Source: Paenibacillus pinihumi DSM 23905 = JCM 16419
Lineage (GTDB): Bacteria > Bacillota > Bacilli > Paenibacillales > Paenibacillaceae
Direction: 5' to 3'
DNA: 64,000 bases
Assembly: GCF_000422505.1 (NCBI RefSeq)
Contig: NZ_KE383866.1
Coordinates: forward strand, 416,752 to 480,751
The notes under the pieces were generated by a model, which was given only the letters and a program-made list of their open reading frames with translations, searched no databases and was not told where the DNA came from. Numbering within the stretch: the first letter of the stretch is position 1; every line of letters starts with the position of its first letter. Below, piece after piece: positions 54,172 to 63,800 of this stretch. A program made the position numbers and the translations under genes.

Positions 54172-54186
54172 TTGACTGATCGATCC
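54172..54186 (+). promoter_or_regulatory. Flanking operator, left copy
   Basis: TTGACTGATCGATCC. The exact reverse complement lies at 54854-54868, on the other side of the TetR gene. Confidence 0.45.
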
Positions 54187-54224
54187 AATATGGAGAAATA
54201 AAGTGGAGCGTTCTGCGCCCCTCT

Positions 54225-54809
54225 TTATCGTTCAAGCGTGCTTAAGGTAATCGCCGTGATTTCCTTCAACACGTTTGGATCATCAGTTAATTTGGTTACT
54301 TGAATTAACGAGTATCGGGAATGGTACAAATACCTCGCCAGTGCCGTCAAATCCTGCTGCGGACTCAGCTCTCCTTGTTTCACTGCCCGCACTAACGCCT
54401 CATGGAAAGCATTCTCTAACCGATTTCGATCTTGTTCAAACAATGCCGCGATCTCCGGATCATGCGGAACCTGATCGATGGCGCTGTACAAAATCAAACA
54501 TTCCTTGCGCCGATGTTCATCTTGAAGCGTCGCCACAATCTCATAAAAGATATCTGAGACCGCTTGCTTGACGGACCCCGAACGCTCGAGATAGACGACG
54601 ACCGTCGACGATTTCTCGTTTAAGTAGTGCTTAACAGCTTTAATGAAGAGGTCCCGCTTCGTTCCATACGTATCATATAAGCTCTGGCGGGCAATCCCCA
54701 AACCGTCTAGCAATATTTGCAGAGATGTCCCCTCATAACCGTGATGTCCGAACACTTTCATCGCTTTGTGCAGGACAAGGTTCGTATCGAATTCTTTGCT
54801 CCTTGCCAA
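54225..54809 (-). CDS. TetR-family regulator
   Basis: A 194-residue repressor. The helix-turn-helix (KAMKVFGHHGYEGTSLQILL then DGLGIARQSLYDTYGTKRDL) is AcrR-like; the C-terminal half (~90-190) is a ligand domain similar to TetR_C of the YxaF/YcdC-like group. It lies upstream of and in line with the broken MFS gene and should have repressed it. Operator candidates flank it. Confidence 0.85.
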   Translation of the reverse strand: MARSKEFDTNLVLHKAMKVFGHHGYEGTSLQILLDGLGIARQSLYDTYGTKRDLFIKAVKHYLNEKSSTVVVYLERSGSVKQAVSDIFYEIVATLQDEHRRKECLILYSAIDQVPHDPEIAALFEQDRNRLENAFHEALVRAVKQGELSPQQDLTALARYLYHSRYSLIQVTKLTDDPNVLKEITAITLSTLER

Positions 54810-54853
54810 TTAAGAGACCCCCTTCCCATGTCCCTGTCCATACTACCCTTACC

Positions 54854-54868
54854 GGATCGATCAGTCAA
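54854..54868 (-). promoter_or_regulatory. Flanking operator, right copy
   Basis: GGATCGATCAGTCAA, about 45 bases upstream of the TetR start and the exact inverse of 54172-54186. Confidence 0.45.
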
Positions 54869-54892
54869 TTATTTTTTGTAAAGAGTATTTCA

Positions 54893-55747
54893 TTATTGAA
54901 CAGTGGCGAACTTACGGGAGGTAGTCCGATATGTCGTCGGCGATATCCCTTTTTTGGCTGTAAACTGTTTAATAAAGTAGGTATCATACTCAAATCCGGT
55001 AGCATCAGCAATCTCATTAAGGCTCATATCGGTGTGTGTTAACAGGTCACACGCAACCTTCAATCGATGTGAAAGCAAGTAACCGATCGCTGTATTCCCG
55101 CATCTTTCCTGAAATCTTTTATTTAGAGTCACACGATTCAAATGAGCACACCTCGTCAAATCCTCCAATGAAATCTTTCGCGGATAGTTGGTGTGAATAT
55201 AGTCTAACACGACATCAACCGGCGAGTGTTCCCTATTCCGATTCAATTCTTCCAACAAACCTAAAATTTGAATGAGATACTTTTTGATTCTGCATACCCA
55301 GAGCGCATCGCTTTGTGCCTGCACTTCCATTCCAAGTACGAAAAACCATTCAAACAACAACGGGTATGCTTTTTCCGTTACCCGAGGCAATCCCGTATAC
55401 AGATTATTACTTTGAAAAAGCGAATGCCCTGTTTGTATTCTAGGACCCCAAGGAAAGTAATCCCTCGTTTCGGCAAGGGTAGCGGTGTTAAGAAATTCGG
55501 GATGAAAACTAAAGGACTGCGCAGATACATTTATTTTTTCAATGACTTGCACATGCGTGTCTTCTGTTAAGCAAAGAATACCAGGAGCGCAAATAGATAT
55601 TGGACGCCCGTTCAGTATCCCCTTTATACTTCCGGCCGTAATAAAAATCAGTGTAAACCTTTCTGTATATGGAAGCCTATTAAAATCCTCCACTGCTGCA
55701 AATTCAATGTTCACGGTACGTTCTTTGTGTCTGTCTGCTTGTGGCAT
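54893..55747 (-). CDS. AraC-family regulator
   Basis: About 284 residues: an N-terminal cupin-like domain (RFTLIFITAGSIKGILNGRP, GILCLTEDTHVQVIEKI) and a C-terminal pair of helix-turn-helices (EDLTRCAHLNRVTLNKRFQE; LNEIADATGFEYDTYFIKQF then TAKKGISPTTYR). ATG at 55747 has AGGTGA upstream. Divergent from the epoxide hydrolase gene, which is the probable target. Confidence 0.82.
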   Translation of the reverse strand: MPQADRHKERTVNIEFAAVEDFNRLPYTERFTLIFITAGSIKGILNGRPISICAPGILCLTEDTHVQVIEKINVSAQSFSFHPEFLNTATLAETRDYFPWGPRIQTGHSLFQSNNLYTGLPRVTEKAYPLLFEWFFVLGMEVQAQSDALWVCRIKKYLIQILGLLEELNRNREHSPVDVVLDYIHTNYPRKISLEDLTRCAHLNRVTLNKRFQERCGNTAIGYLLSHRLKVACDLLTHTDMSLNEIADATGFEYDTYFIKQFTAKKGISPTTYRTTSRKFATVQ

Positions 55748-55857
55748 CCTAATCACCTGTCAAATCGTATAGTTGGTTGTTTCACTTATTCCAGTGTAAC
55801 ACACAAGTCCAAGGGCTATAATAAGGCTGTAAATCAAAGAAAAGGGAGGAAATCATC

Positions 55858-57006
55858 ATGACTGTTGAACCGTTTCATATTCATGTCTCTAATGAAATCC
55901 TTGACGATCTGAAATACAGGCTGCAGCACATTCGTTGGCCCAATCAATTAGAAGACTCAGGCTGGGAGAGAGGAACAGATTTAAATTATTTAAAATCACT
56001 CGTTTCCTATTGGAGAGATCATTACGATTGGCGTGCACAAGAAACGATTTTGAACCGCTTTTCCCAGTTCCACAGCCAAATTGACGGGATAGATGTACAC
56101 TTCGTACACGAGCGTGGGAAAGGACCTGACCCTCTGCCCCTTATTCTTACCCATGGATGGCCTGACAGTTACCTTCGTTATCAAAAAATTATTCCTCTCC
56201 TTACGGATCCGGCTAGTTACGGAGGCAATCCCGAGGACTCTTTTGATGTCATTGTCCCTTCATTGCCCGGATTCGGATTTTCTGGTCATCCTAATCACCC
56301 TGGCGTTAACAATTTTCGTGTCTCCCAGCTGTGGGCCAAGCTAATGACTAAAGAATTAGGCTACAAAAAATTTGCCGCTGCAGGAGGAGATATTGGCTCC
56401 GGTGTTACAAGGTATCTGGCAGCAAATTATCCTGAACTTTTATATGGAATCCATCTAACTGATGTTGGCATTATCAGGAGTCTCATGACTTCACAGGAGG
56501 AGTCGGAATTTTCCGCAGAAGAACTTCAATATAAGAAGAACGCTTCTGAGTGGATTGCCAATGAGGGGGGCTATATGTCCATTCAATCGACAAAGCCTCA
56601 GACTCTTGCTTATGGACTTTCCGATTCGCCCATCGGTTTGGCAGCCTGGATAATCGAGAAGTTTCGCGCGTGGAGCGATTGTGACGGTGACCTCAGCCAA
56701 AAATACAGCAAGGATGAGTTGTTGACCCATATTATGATCTATTGGGTGACTGGCACCATAGGTTCATCAACACGTATGTATTACGAAAACTCGCACTCCC
56801 TGCCTCCATTGGGCCGCATAGATGTTCCGACAGGCATGGCCATATTTCCAGCAGATATATTGCTCCCCCCAAAATCATGGACTTCACGCAATCTGAATGT
56901 GACTCATTGGACCACTATGTCTTCCGGCGGCCATTTTACTGCTATGGAAGAACCGGAACTGCTGGCCAACGACCTTCGGGCATTTTACAGATCGATTAGA
57001 AAATAG
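55858..57006 (+). CDS. Epoxide hydrolase (EHN plus alpha/beta hydrolase)
   Basis: A 382-residue enzyme. The N-terminal EHN lid (FHIHVSNEILDDLKYRLQHI RWP) leads into the alpha/beta hydrolase core: oxyanion loop LILTHGWPDSYLRY, nucleophile elbow AAAGGDIGSGVTRYLAANYP, and the catalytic His near GGHFTAMEEPELLANDLRAF. It opens epoxides to diols, as in microsomal-type epoxide hydrolases. GGGAGG precedes ATG; TATAAT lies at 55817-55822. Likely a detoxification enzyme under the divergent AraC regulator. Confidence 0.88.
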   Translation: MTVEPFHIHVSNEILDDLKYRLQHIRWPNQLEDSGWERGTDLNYLKSLVSYWRDHYDWRAQETILNRFSQFHSQIDGIDVHFVHERGKGPDPLPLILTHGWPDSYLRYQKIIPLLTDPASYGGNPEDSFDVIVPSLPGFGFSGHPNHPGVNNFRVSQLWAKLMTKELGYKKFAAAGGDIGSGVTRYLAANYPELLYGIHLTDVGIIRSLMTSQEESEFSAEELQYKKNASEWIANEGGYMSIQSTKPQTLAYGLSDSPIGLAAWIIEKFRAWSDCDGDLSQKYSKDELLTHIMIYWVTGTIGSSTRMYYENSHSLPPLGRIDVPTGMAIFPADILLPPKSWTSRNLNVTHWTTMSSGGHFTAMEEPELLANDLRAFYRSIRK

Positions 57007-57113
57007 CCCACAGATTTATTCTGCCGGACTTCTTGCCAGCCTCATCGATAACGACAAGCAGTAAAGTATACAGGTCGCTCGTATCATGGTTCCCCAAATA
57101 CTGCTCCTCATTC

Positions 57114-57152
57114 AGCTTCTCCGTCTTTTAGACGGAGGAGCTTTTTATTTTC
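57114..57152 (+). terminator. Rho-independent terminator after the epoxide hydrolase
   Basis: AGCTTCTCCGTC TTTTA GACGGAGGAGCT followed by TTTTATTTT. Confidence 0.85.
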
Positions 57153-57191
57153 CCTTCAAACCGGCAAACGGCTCACCCGTGATGATGGACG

Positions 57192-57812
57192 TCAGCTTAC
57201 ATTAGACTTAACCGACAACGTATCCCATACGCTCATCAGTTGCGTTATGGCAGCATCCATGGCTTCATATGGAACACCATCCCGGGCTTGTGTTGAAATT
57301 CCTTGAAGAAATGTATTCATTAAAGTAACCAGCACTGGGATATCTGTACGATCGGGCAACTCGCCATTTGCCACTGCCCGTTCTATACAATCTTTCAGCC
57401 AACCCCGGACCCTTCCTCGTTCCTTGGCAAGCATCTCCCGGATATGTTTTTGCTCAGGGGAACAGGTTGTAGCAGACAATACCAATAGACAGCCTAAAGG
57501 GTGAGAGTTCTCTGTCTGCATGCGTGCTGTTCTTCGCAATCCCTGCTCGATGGCTGCTTTCGATGTCAGACTTGTATCCCTGAAGCTTTCCGAAACCTGT
57601 CCGTGGGTAGCGATATATTGCTCAACCGCTTCGCGGAACAGCGCTTCCTTGGATTCGAACGCCGCGTAAAAACTCGCAGCTGATATATCTCCCATTGCTG
57701 TGCGCAATTGGGCAAGGGAAGTGGATTCAAAACCGTGTTCCCAGAACAAAAGCATCGCGGCAACAACTGCCTCGTCACGATTAAAAGCGCGGGGGCGTCC
57801 CGTTCGTGGCAT
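57192..57812 (-). CDS. TetR-family regulator
   Basis: A 206-residue repressor with the N-terminal helix-turn-helix AVVAAMLLFWEHGFESTSLA then QLRTAMGDISAASFYAAFES KEALF, and a TetR_C ligand domain (PLGCLLVLSATTCSPEQKHI). It is divergent from an MFS gene, and repeated ATCGATCC half-sites lie in the 120 bases between. It most likely represses the MFS gene. Confidence 0.87.
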   Translation of the reverse strand: MPRTGRPRAFNRDEAVVAAMLLFWEHGFESTSLAQLRTAMGDISAASFYAAFESKEALFREAVEQYIATHGQVSESFRDTSLTSKAAIEQGLRRTARMQTENSHPLGCLLVLSATTCSPEQKHIREMLAKERGRVRGWLKDCIERAVANGELPDRTDIPVLVTLMNTFLQGISTQARDGVPYEAMDAAITQLMSVWDTLSVKSNVS

Positions 57813-57842
57813 AAAATAACCTCCTCTATTAATTTTATACTA

Positions 57843-57902
57843 ATCGATCCAGAAGTCCTTGACAAGTGGATGAGGTTGGATTATATATGGAATGATCGAT
57901 CC
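57843..57902 (+). promoter_or_regulatory. SigA promoter of the MFS gene with flanking repeats
   Basis: TTGACA (57859-57864), 17 bases, TATATA (57882-57887). ATCGATCC occurs on both sides (57843-57850 and 57895-57902), suiting a repressor that blocks the promoter. Confidence 0.65.
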
Positions 57903-57934
57903 ATAATTAAATTCATCTTGAGGAGGAAACTAAT

Positions 57935-59140
57935 TTGTCTTCATTTTCATCATCCACGGATGTGGACCAATCGGCGGGAAGCCCTGCCAGACTGCCCTGG
58001 TTCGCACTTCTGGCGCTTGCGATGGCAGGATTTATCTGTATAATTACCGAAACCATTCCAGCCGGATTACTGCCGTTAATCGGGCAAGGGCTGGATATTA
58101 CAAAAGCGATGGCAGGTCAATTCGTCACTCTCTATGCCATTGGCTCACTTGTAGCGGCAATTCCGTTCGCGATGTTTACCAGCGGGTTTAGACGGCGTCC
58201 ACTGCTGCTTGCCATTATTGTAGGATTCCTGATATTCAACACCATTACCGCCTTATCGACCAGTTATGCTTTATCACTTATCGCCCGCTTTTTCGCCGGC
58301 GTGGCTGCCGGCGCAGCATGGGGCATGATCGCCGGTTATGCGCGTCGCATGGTACCGGATGCATTAAGAGGACGTGCGTTGGCTGTAGCAATGGTGGGCA
58401 CACCGATTGCGCTTACCTTTGGGGTACCGATCGGTACTCTGCTCGGCGACCTGGTCGGTTGGCGTGCAGTATTTGGCCTGATGTCTCTCCTGGCTCTTGT
58501 TTTAATTGCATGGATACTATGGAAGGTGCCGGATTATCCCGGGCAGCCTTCAAATCAAAGAATGACTGTCCGCCAGGTTTTTGTTTTGCCTGGTATAAGG
58601 CCGATACTCATGGTGGTACTCACCTGGATGCTGGCACACAATATTTTATATACGTACATTGCCCCGTTTCTCGAACCTTCCGGACTGGCCGCACGTGTCG
58701 ATCTCATGCTGCTCGTCTTCGGTTTAATGGCACTTGTCTCTATCTGGATTGTCGGTCTGCTGATAGACCGCATGCTGCGCCTTCTTGTACTGCTCAGTTT
58801 GCTCGTTTTCATCGTTGCATCTGTTGCACTATGGCTGGGTGGTACATCAGTATCGGTCATTTTGGGAGCCGTTGCATTATGGGGGCTAACCTTTGGGGGC
58901 GCAGCCACACTGCTGCAAACCGCACAAGCTGAGGCCAGCGGTGAAGAAGGTGTAGATATCGTAATGCCGATTAATACAACCGTATGGAATCTGGCTATAG
59001 CTGGCGGAGGAATTGCTGGCGGTGCATTGCTGGAGTTTGTTGGCGTTCAGTCTTTTCCGGGAGTGCTGCTGATTTTGCTCCTTTTGGCATTTATTATTTC
59101 ATGGAGCGCGAAAAAACACGGCTTTCTTAAAAATCGATGA
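57935..59140 (+). CDS. DHA1-type MFS efflux transporter (AraJ-like)
   Basis: A 401-residue, 12-TM protein. Marks: ITETIPAGLLPLIGQGLDIT, the RRRPLLLAII-like loop FRRRPLLLAIIVGFLIFNTI, ARFFAGVAAGAAWGMIAGYA, and GTPIALTFGVPIGTLLGDLV GWR. Family members export sugars or drugs. The start is TTG at 57935 with GGAGG 8 bases upstream. A strong terminator follows. Controlled by the divergent TetR gene. Confidence 0.85.
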   Translation: MSSFSSSTDVDQSAGSPARLPWFALLALAMAGFICIITETIPAGLLPLIGQGLDITKAMAGQFVTLYAIGSLVAAIPFAMFTSGFRRRPLLLAIIVGFLIFNTITALSTSYALSLIARFFAGVAAGAAWGMIAGYARRMVPDALRGRALAVAMVGTPIALTFGVPIGTLLGDLVGWRAVFGLMSLLALVLIAWILWKVPDYPGQPSNQRMTVRQVFVLPGIRPILMVVLTWMLAHNILYTYIAPFLEPSGLAARVDLMLLVFGLMALVSIWIVGLLIDRMLRLLVLLSLLVFIVASVALWLGGTSVSVILGAVALWGLTFGGAATLLQTAQAEASGEEGVDIVMPINTTVWNLAIAGGGIAGGALLEFVGVQSFPGVLLILLLLAFIISWSAKKHGFLKNR

Positions 59141-59250
59141 GGCACACAAGCAGAAAGAAGAAGGAATACGATTTTTCGGTTAATGTGGTACCGGGGAGCG
59201 AACCCGAACTAGTGAAGACAGGGCAAACAAGTCCTAGGATGAGGAATTAA

Positions 59251-59292
59251 AAACCGGGAACAGCCTTGTAAAATCAAGGCTGTTCCCGGTTT
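59251..59292. terminator. Terminator after the MFS gene
   Basis: A perfect 18-bp inverted repeat (AAACCGGGAACAGCCTTG / CAAGGCTGTTCCCGGTTT) with a 6-base loop. Confidence 0.88.
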
Positions 59293-59388
59293 CTTGCTTT
59301 CTAAAGCCCGGCAAGTACTTGCGTCAATGACCCAAAAAGAAGCCGTTTTTTCGATGAAGAAAGAACTTGGTTGATAAAACACTTCTCT

Positions 59389-59735
59389 TTAAAGCAAACT
59401 CAGCGCCTTCAGCAAAGCCCATTCACTGCTTTTGTTGCCTTCCACTGAAAAATGGGCATCCGGAAACATCGGGGATAAATGATGGTATCCGGGGTATACA
59501 TGCAATTCTGCCAAGACACCATCAAAGACCAGTTGTTTTGTAAATAATATGGCTTCATCAATGAATAAATCAATACTGCCTATACTTATATAAGTAGTTG
59601 GTAAACCGGCCAGTGATTTTGCACGCGCAGGCACGTAATACTTACTAACCTCTTCATGGCCGGGTTCATGCCCCAAAACAGATTGCCAGCCAAAATAATT
59701 ACTTCCTTTTGTCCAAATAAACTCACCAGCATATG
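59389..59735 (-). pseudogene. C-terminal fragment of an alpha/beta hydrolase (esterase)
   Basis: About 115 codons: YAGEFIWTKGSNYFGWQSVL, SKYYVPARAKSLAGLPTTYI SIGSIDLFIDEA, and LVFDGVLAELHVYPGYHHLS. The 'ARA.. L.GLPTTYI..GS.DLF.DE' block and the late His are those of HSL-type carboxylesterases. The N-terminal half with HGGG and the nucleophile Ser is missing; upstream sequence is unrelated. Confidence 0.7.
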
Positions 59736-60076
59736 GATGCTCGCTTTACTTTAACAACTACACCGCCGATTCGAACCACTACCATGGCTATAGCCATCAG
59801 GACGAATGCCGGTGCAATTAAATTCAGGTCAAAATGATGCTGGGCCGAATAGAGATAAGCCTTCTCCAGATGATGTGTTACCCATTCGACCAGAAAAATA
59901 CGCAGAATGAAAACAATTTCCATTACGGCAACGCTAGCAATACCGGTTGTTACATACGTCTTACCTTTGTCATCACGTTCGACACTGGCGAGGCCGTGGT
60001 CTGCTGCACTAGACTGCGCAGCGAAACGGCTCCCGCACTTAGGCTGCACATGAGTTGGCAAGCTGTCGACACACAA
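59723..60076 (-). pseudogene. Unidentified membrane protein fragment
   Basis: The frame has two hydrophobic stretches (VTTGIASVAVMEIVFILRIF and FDLNLIAPAFVLMAIAMVVV) and is fused at its end to the esterase fragment. No ribosome site. Not recognised; the area up to 60278 is otherwise empty. Confidence 0.3.
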
Positions 60077-60278
60077 GCCGTGATCATCGACAGGAACGGG
60101 TACGCTCCGGCTCGGTAGTTTCTAGATGCTGATTTCAAAGGTTACACTTTTTACTTGACAGTCTCGATCAAGGCTCACCAGCGTAGGCACTACTTCTAAT
60201 CGAGCCTGCTACAAAACCGGCATTTAAATTGAATACAACCGACTCCGGATGCCCAATTGAAAGATCAACCGCTAATTT

Positions 60279-60875
60279 CTAGATTGAGCCTTTAAATCTT
60301 TTATAAATTTCTGTTCTCATACTCTCTCTAATTTCTTCTTTCTTCGATTTACTATCATCTTTGTCTTGATTATCTAAATTAAATCTACCATTTTGCATGT
60401 TAATTATGCCATATACACCATAGGTGTTTTTGCTAAGAAAAATAATATATTTGTTGTTCTTCTTCAACTCGGTATAATCTTCAATCGCGACTTTTTTCAG
60501 ACCATTGTATTCCTGTAATAGTCCAATAGGTTCAACAATTTTAATTGTATCGGGTATGTTACTTGGTCCTTTTATCACTTTATCTATTTTAATATCTGTT
60601 AATGTATATATGTCCTGTAAAACTTTTGCCTTACCACTTTTATAAAAAGTTGATTTATGTTCACGATTTTTAAAATCTTCGGTAGGTGAAGCAATTACAA
60701 TGAGTTCCGCACCTGAAGACAATTCTTCTAAAGTATCGTAATCAATATAGCTAGCTTGTAACGATACATTGGAGATAGATTTGTAGACTCCAAAGTAATA
60801 GTACGTAGTTAATGAACATATAGCAACAAAAGTAAAAAGAATTATTAGTTTTTTCTTTGTAAGGGCAAGATTCAT
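60279..60875 (-). CDS. Membrane-anchored hypothetical protein next to the metalloprotease
   Basis: About 198 residues, AT-rich. A single N-terminal helix (LIILFTFVAICSLTTYYYFG) anchors a ~170-residue outside domain with LSSGAELIVIASPTEDFKNR, YTLTDIKIDKVIKGPSNIPD TIKIVEP, YIIFLSKNTYGVYGI and QNGRFNL. The 'ADLIVIG...T...I.V..V.KG...Y..FL......G.F' pattern recurs in Bacillales exoproteins of unknown role. ATG at 60875 has GGAG 9 bases upstream. It follows the metalloprotease gene by 47 bases, probably in one operon. Confidence 0.65.
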   Translation of the reverse strand: MNLALTKKKLIILFTFVAICSLTTYYYFGVYKSISNVSLQASYIDYDTLEELSSGAELIVIASPTEDFKNREHKSTFYKSGKAKVLQDIYTLTDIKIDKVIKGPSNIPDTIKIVEPIGLLQEYNGLKKVAIEDYTELKKNNKYIIFLSKNTYGVYGIINMQNGRFNLDNQDKDDSKSKKEEIRESMRTEIYKRFKGSI

Positions 60876-60922
60876 TTTACAACACTCCACCTTTTCGTAT
60901 ATTTGCATTTAAATTACTACTT

Positions 60923-61537
60923 TTAACTACCCCATTTTAACTTTAGCTGGGCTTTGTCGTATGCGTTTGGAGTATTTACGTTACGGTCAGCAACACTGCC
61001 TGCTGACATGACGGATGGGCCAATTTGACCATGTGTAGTTGTATGAGCTAAACCTAAAGAGTGTCCCAATTCATGAGTTGTAGTATGAGTAATTCCAGTC
61101 CAAGTCTTTAATTTATGTGCACTCAATGAATTATCATAAATAGAAATAACACTATAATCCCAATTTGAAGTCGGCGCATTTCCTTTTTGATCAGTTGCCA
61201 ATGTATTTGTTGGCCAAGAGACTTTGTAAGGAACCATCAAGCCGAACAAATTCGTGGTAGCGCTATTGCCAACATATATTTCATCAGTACTATAGCCCCT
61301 ATGGTTTGTTGTAAATCCGATAGATACTTTGCTAGAAATCCCTCCCCATGCGTTTCTAGAGAAATCTAAATGAGGCGTGTATCCGTAAGAGGAGACAGAA
61401 CTGTCATACCAGGCATCAAATATACCGCCTCCCTTTCTAGTATATGTAAATGTATCTGCAGTAACTGGTGGTACTACAAGTGCTCCAATGACTAATAAAG
61501 ATGAGACTGTCTTAATCAATTGTGTTTTTAATTTCAT
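60923..61537 (-). CDS. Secreted matrixin-like zinc metalloprotease
   Basis: A 204-residue protein with a signal peptide (MKLKTQLIKTVSSLLVIGAL VVPPVTA). The zinc site HELGHSLGLAH spans residues 155-165 (HExxHxxGxxH, metzincin type), and Met177 in GPSVMSAG is the Met-turn. There is no obvious pro-domain or cysteine switch. The protein is small, catalytic domain only. GGGAGG lies before ATG. AT-rich, in a region of IS relics, so possibly acquired. Confidence 0.85.
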   Translation of the reverse strand: MKLKTQLIKTVSSLLVIGALVVPPVTADTFTYTRKGGGIFDAWYDSSVSSYGYTPHLDFSRNAWGGISSKVSIGFTTNHRGYSTDEIYVGNSATTNLFGLMVPYKVSWPTNTLATDQKGNAPTSNWDYSVISIYDNSLSAHKLKTWTGITHTTTHELGHSLGLAHTTTHGQIGPSVMSAGSVADRNVNTPNAYDKAQLKLKWGS

Positions 61538-61825
61538 AAATTACATCCTCCCATAATAATAGACTAAATACTGACCTCACTCTTGCAACATTCATTTCAT
61601 TTGTTTGGAGCGGATTGTTGAATCAAGCATGATTTACTACAATAATACATACCCCCGTTCTAAAAATGATAAAATGTTTGAAAAAGTAAATTTTTAGCTT
61701 TATAATATCAATATATACTATAATGATTAAAATTTCCATATTTTTATACCTGAATCCATGGAAGGTTAGTCGATCCTAGGGTTCGCATGTATTTCTTACA
61801 GATTCAGTGATCGTATTCTGAAAAA

Positions 61826-62004
61826 GTGTACAGGAAAACAGAGGCTTGCCTCAGGCAACCCTAACACAAGCGTATGACCCTATGGTTTACCTAGCCAACG
61901 TGGTATAAATAAGGCGGAAGGCCGGAAAACACGGGATATGGGCGCTGAAACGGAGCCTAGTTTGCCGGGCATGACTGAACAAGGCGAGAAGCAAGCCAAA
62001 TCAA
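61826..62004 (+). ncRNA. Possible group II intron 5' fragment
   Basis: The stretch has blocks that resemble group II intron domain I as I recall it: CAACCCTAACACAAGCGTA, TGGTTTACCTAGCCAACG, AAGGCGGAAGGCCGGAAAAC, CTGAAACGGAGCC and TGAACAAGGCGAGAAGCAAG. No maturase/reverse transcriptase gene follows; an IS1380 relic does. This is pattern recognition without an alignment. Confidence 0.35.
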
Positions 62005-62008
62005 GTTT

Positions 62009-63205
62009 TCAATGACCGTCTTTACCCGTCTGCGCTGCACGCCGCCTTTTATAGGGACATCCGGTTGCTGCAACGAGATTTGCCCAGTATCCATAGGAGG
62101 TTATAGGCAACAAGCCCTGCACCAAGTCATTGGTCGCAAACTTTCCGGAAGGCAAGCGCTCCAAATTCAAATCCGTCTTCAACTCGCTGTGTAACTGCTC
62201 ACTGGTGGCATTCGCGGTATAGGCGAATGACTTGCCAAGGCGAACAATCAAGCGTCGTAAAAAAGATGTGGACTTCGATTTCAGGCACAAGCAACAGCCG
62301 CTCGCTCGCTTCGATGGTACGCTCAATGACCTGATACACGACACGAATGGGGCGATTCAGCTTACGGTCATTCCATTCCATGGCACCTAAGTAGAACCGT
62401 TTGCCATTTCGTTCTTCACAGCACATGCCATTTTGCTGGGCGATCATGAGCCATTCCTCGGGCGACTCGCGGCGCAGATTGCGCTTGATAATGAAATCCG
62501 CGCCTTGCTCCAGGCAGGCGTTTACATTCACGAGGGCGTCGTTGCTGGCATCCATCCGGACAAGAAGCGGCTGATCGGTCGCACGCCGCACGAGCTACAG
62601 GCTATGGAGCAGGATAGCATCCACTTATTTTTGCACGTGGGTGCTGCCCTCGGGCAAATTGGCATTAATGCCATACCCTTCTTGCCCCAGATAAGCAAGA
62701 AATGGGGTATAACCGTCGACCTTTTATAGCTCATCGCCTCCCCTTTTTACGGGTACGCAGTTGTCCAATGGCGAAACATCGAGGTCAAGCGGCAACAGGA
62801 TTGCACCTGTCCTTCCCGTCCGAAGGCCTGAACGGGCGTGAGTGGCACGTGAAGGGAACAAAGCAGGCCAGCGGATCGTAGCTTGTAGGATGCGGCCAAA
62901 TCCAGGCGTTGCCTGAGGGTGGGTGAAGACGGGACGTGTCCAATTCCGAGCGCCTTGGCGAAAAAGCGATCGGCACGAAACGGTTAAATAGGATCAAAAT
63001 CGCTTTTTCCTTGGCAAAGCAGCCCCAGGTAAGCGAGCAGGACATCGGAATGCGAGACAATTGGCCGAAGGGCGCCAGGTAGGGCACACTCGGCAAGGCG
63101 TTTAGAAATGTGGGTATGGGATAAAAGCCGGCCAACAAGCGCAAGGCCCGAATGGGCGGTGAGTTGTTCGAGCGATTAGTCCAGTTGAAAGCGTACAAGA
63201 TTCAT
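62009..63205 (-). mobile_element. IS1380-family transposase relic
   Basis: Read from 63205 the frame gives MNLVRFQLD, a stop, then SLEQLTAHSGLALVGRLLS; later LLVRMDASNDALVNVNACLE QGADFIIKRNLRRESPEEWL and TSEQLHSELKTDLNLERLPS GKFATNDLV. These are conserved IS1380 blocks (DxxNDA, FIIKRNLR, HSEIKTDLDLERLPSGKF). Several in-frame stops and shifts (for example near 62.6 and 62.25 kb) make it inactive. Terminal repeats were not resolved. Confidence 0.8.
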
Positions 63206-63423
63206 CGTGCAACTCCAGGGTAAATGAGAACATAGTGGGAAATCTTCCCTTTTCTCTATTTCACTTCACCATAGGGCTTTTTCTAATCTTTTAATATAAT
63301 AGTTTCGCGGATTCAGGTACCATAAACTAAATAAGCTTCTACAAGAAATGGATGATTTTATTTACACAAAATTCTTAACGCAACCAATTGATATATTCAA
63401 TTAAAGTGACAGTGAGGTGCTCT

Positions 63424-63771
63424 ATGAAAAAAATTATTTTATCAATAACTATAGTTATGGTTTTATGTTTGGTCGGCTGTTCAAAAGACTATGCAAACAC
63501 TGTTAAAGATGAGCCAACACAAATGAAAAAAATTGCATGGGAAGGCCTTTCAAAAAAAGAGCAAAAAGTCGTAGTAGGAAGTTGGGAAAGTGCTACAATC
63601 GAAAAAATTGAGGTGTCGAAACTAAAATTCCCTCTAATTTTTTTAGAAAAAAACTCCGAAAATATTTACAGGGTGACATTTAAAACTACTCAAGATGAGC
63701 TGCTTGGTCCTATTGGCGTATATATAGATGCGGATATCAAGAAGATAGTCGGTTACGATATAAGAGAATAA
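63424..63771 (+). CDS. Small hypothetical lipoprotein
   Basis: About 115 residues with a lipoprotein signal (MKKIILSITIVMVLCLVGC). The mature domain (~95 residues) has WEGLSKKEQKVVVGSWESAT and GPIGVYIDADIKKIVGYDIR, and is not recognised. AGTGAGGTG lies before ATG. Strongly AT-rich, placed between an IS1380 relic and an IS256 element, so perhaps acquired. Confidence 0.65.
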   Translation: MKKIILSITIVMVLCLVGCSKDYANTVKDEPTQMKKIAWEGLSKKEQKVVVGSWESATIEKIEVSKLKFPLIFLEKNSENIYRVTFKTTQDELLGPIGVYIDADIKKIVGYDIRE

Positions 63772-63800
63772 TTGTTTTTATGACGAATGAATCAAATTTT

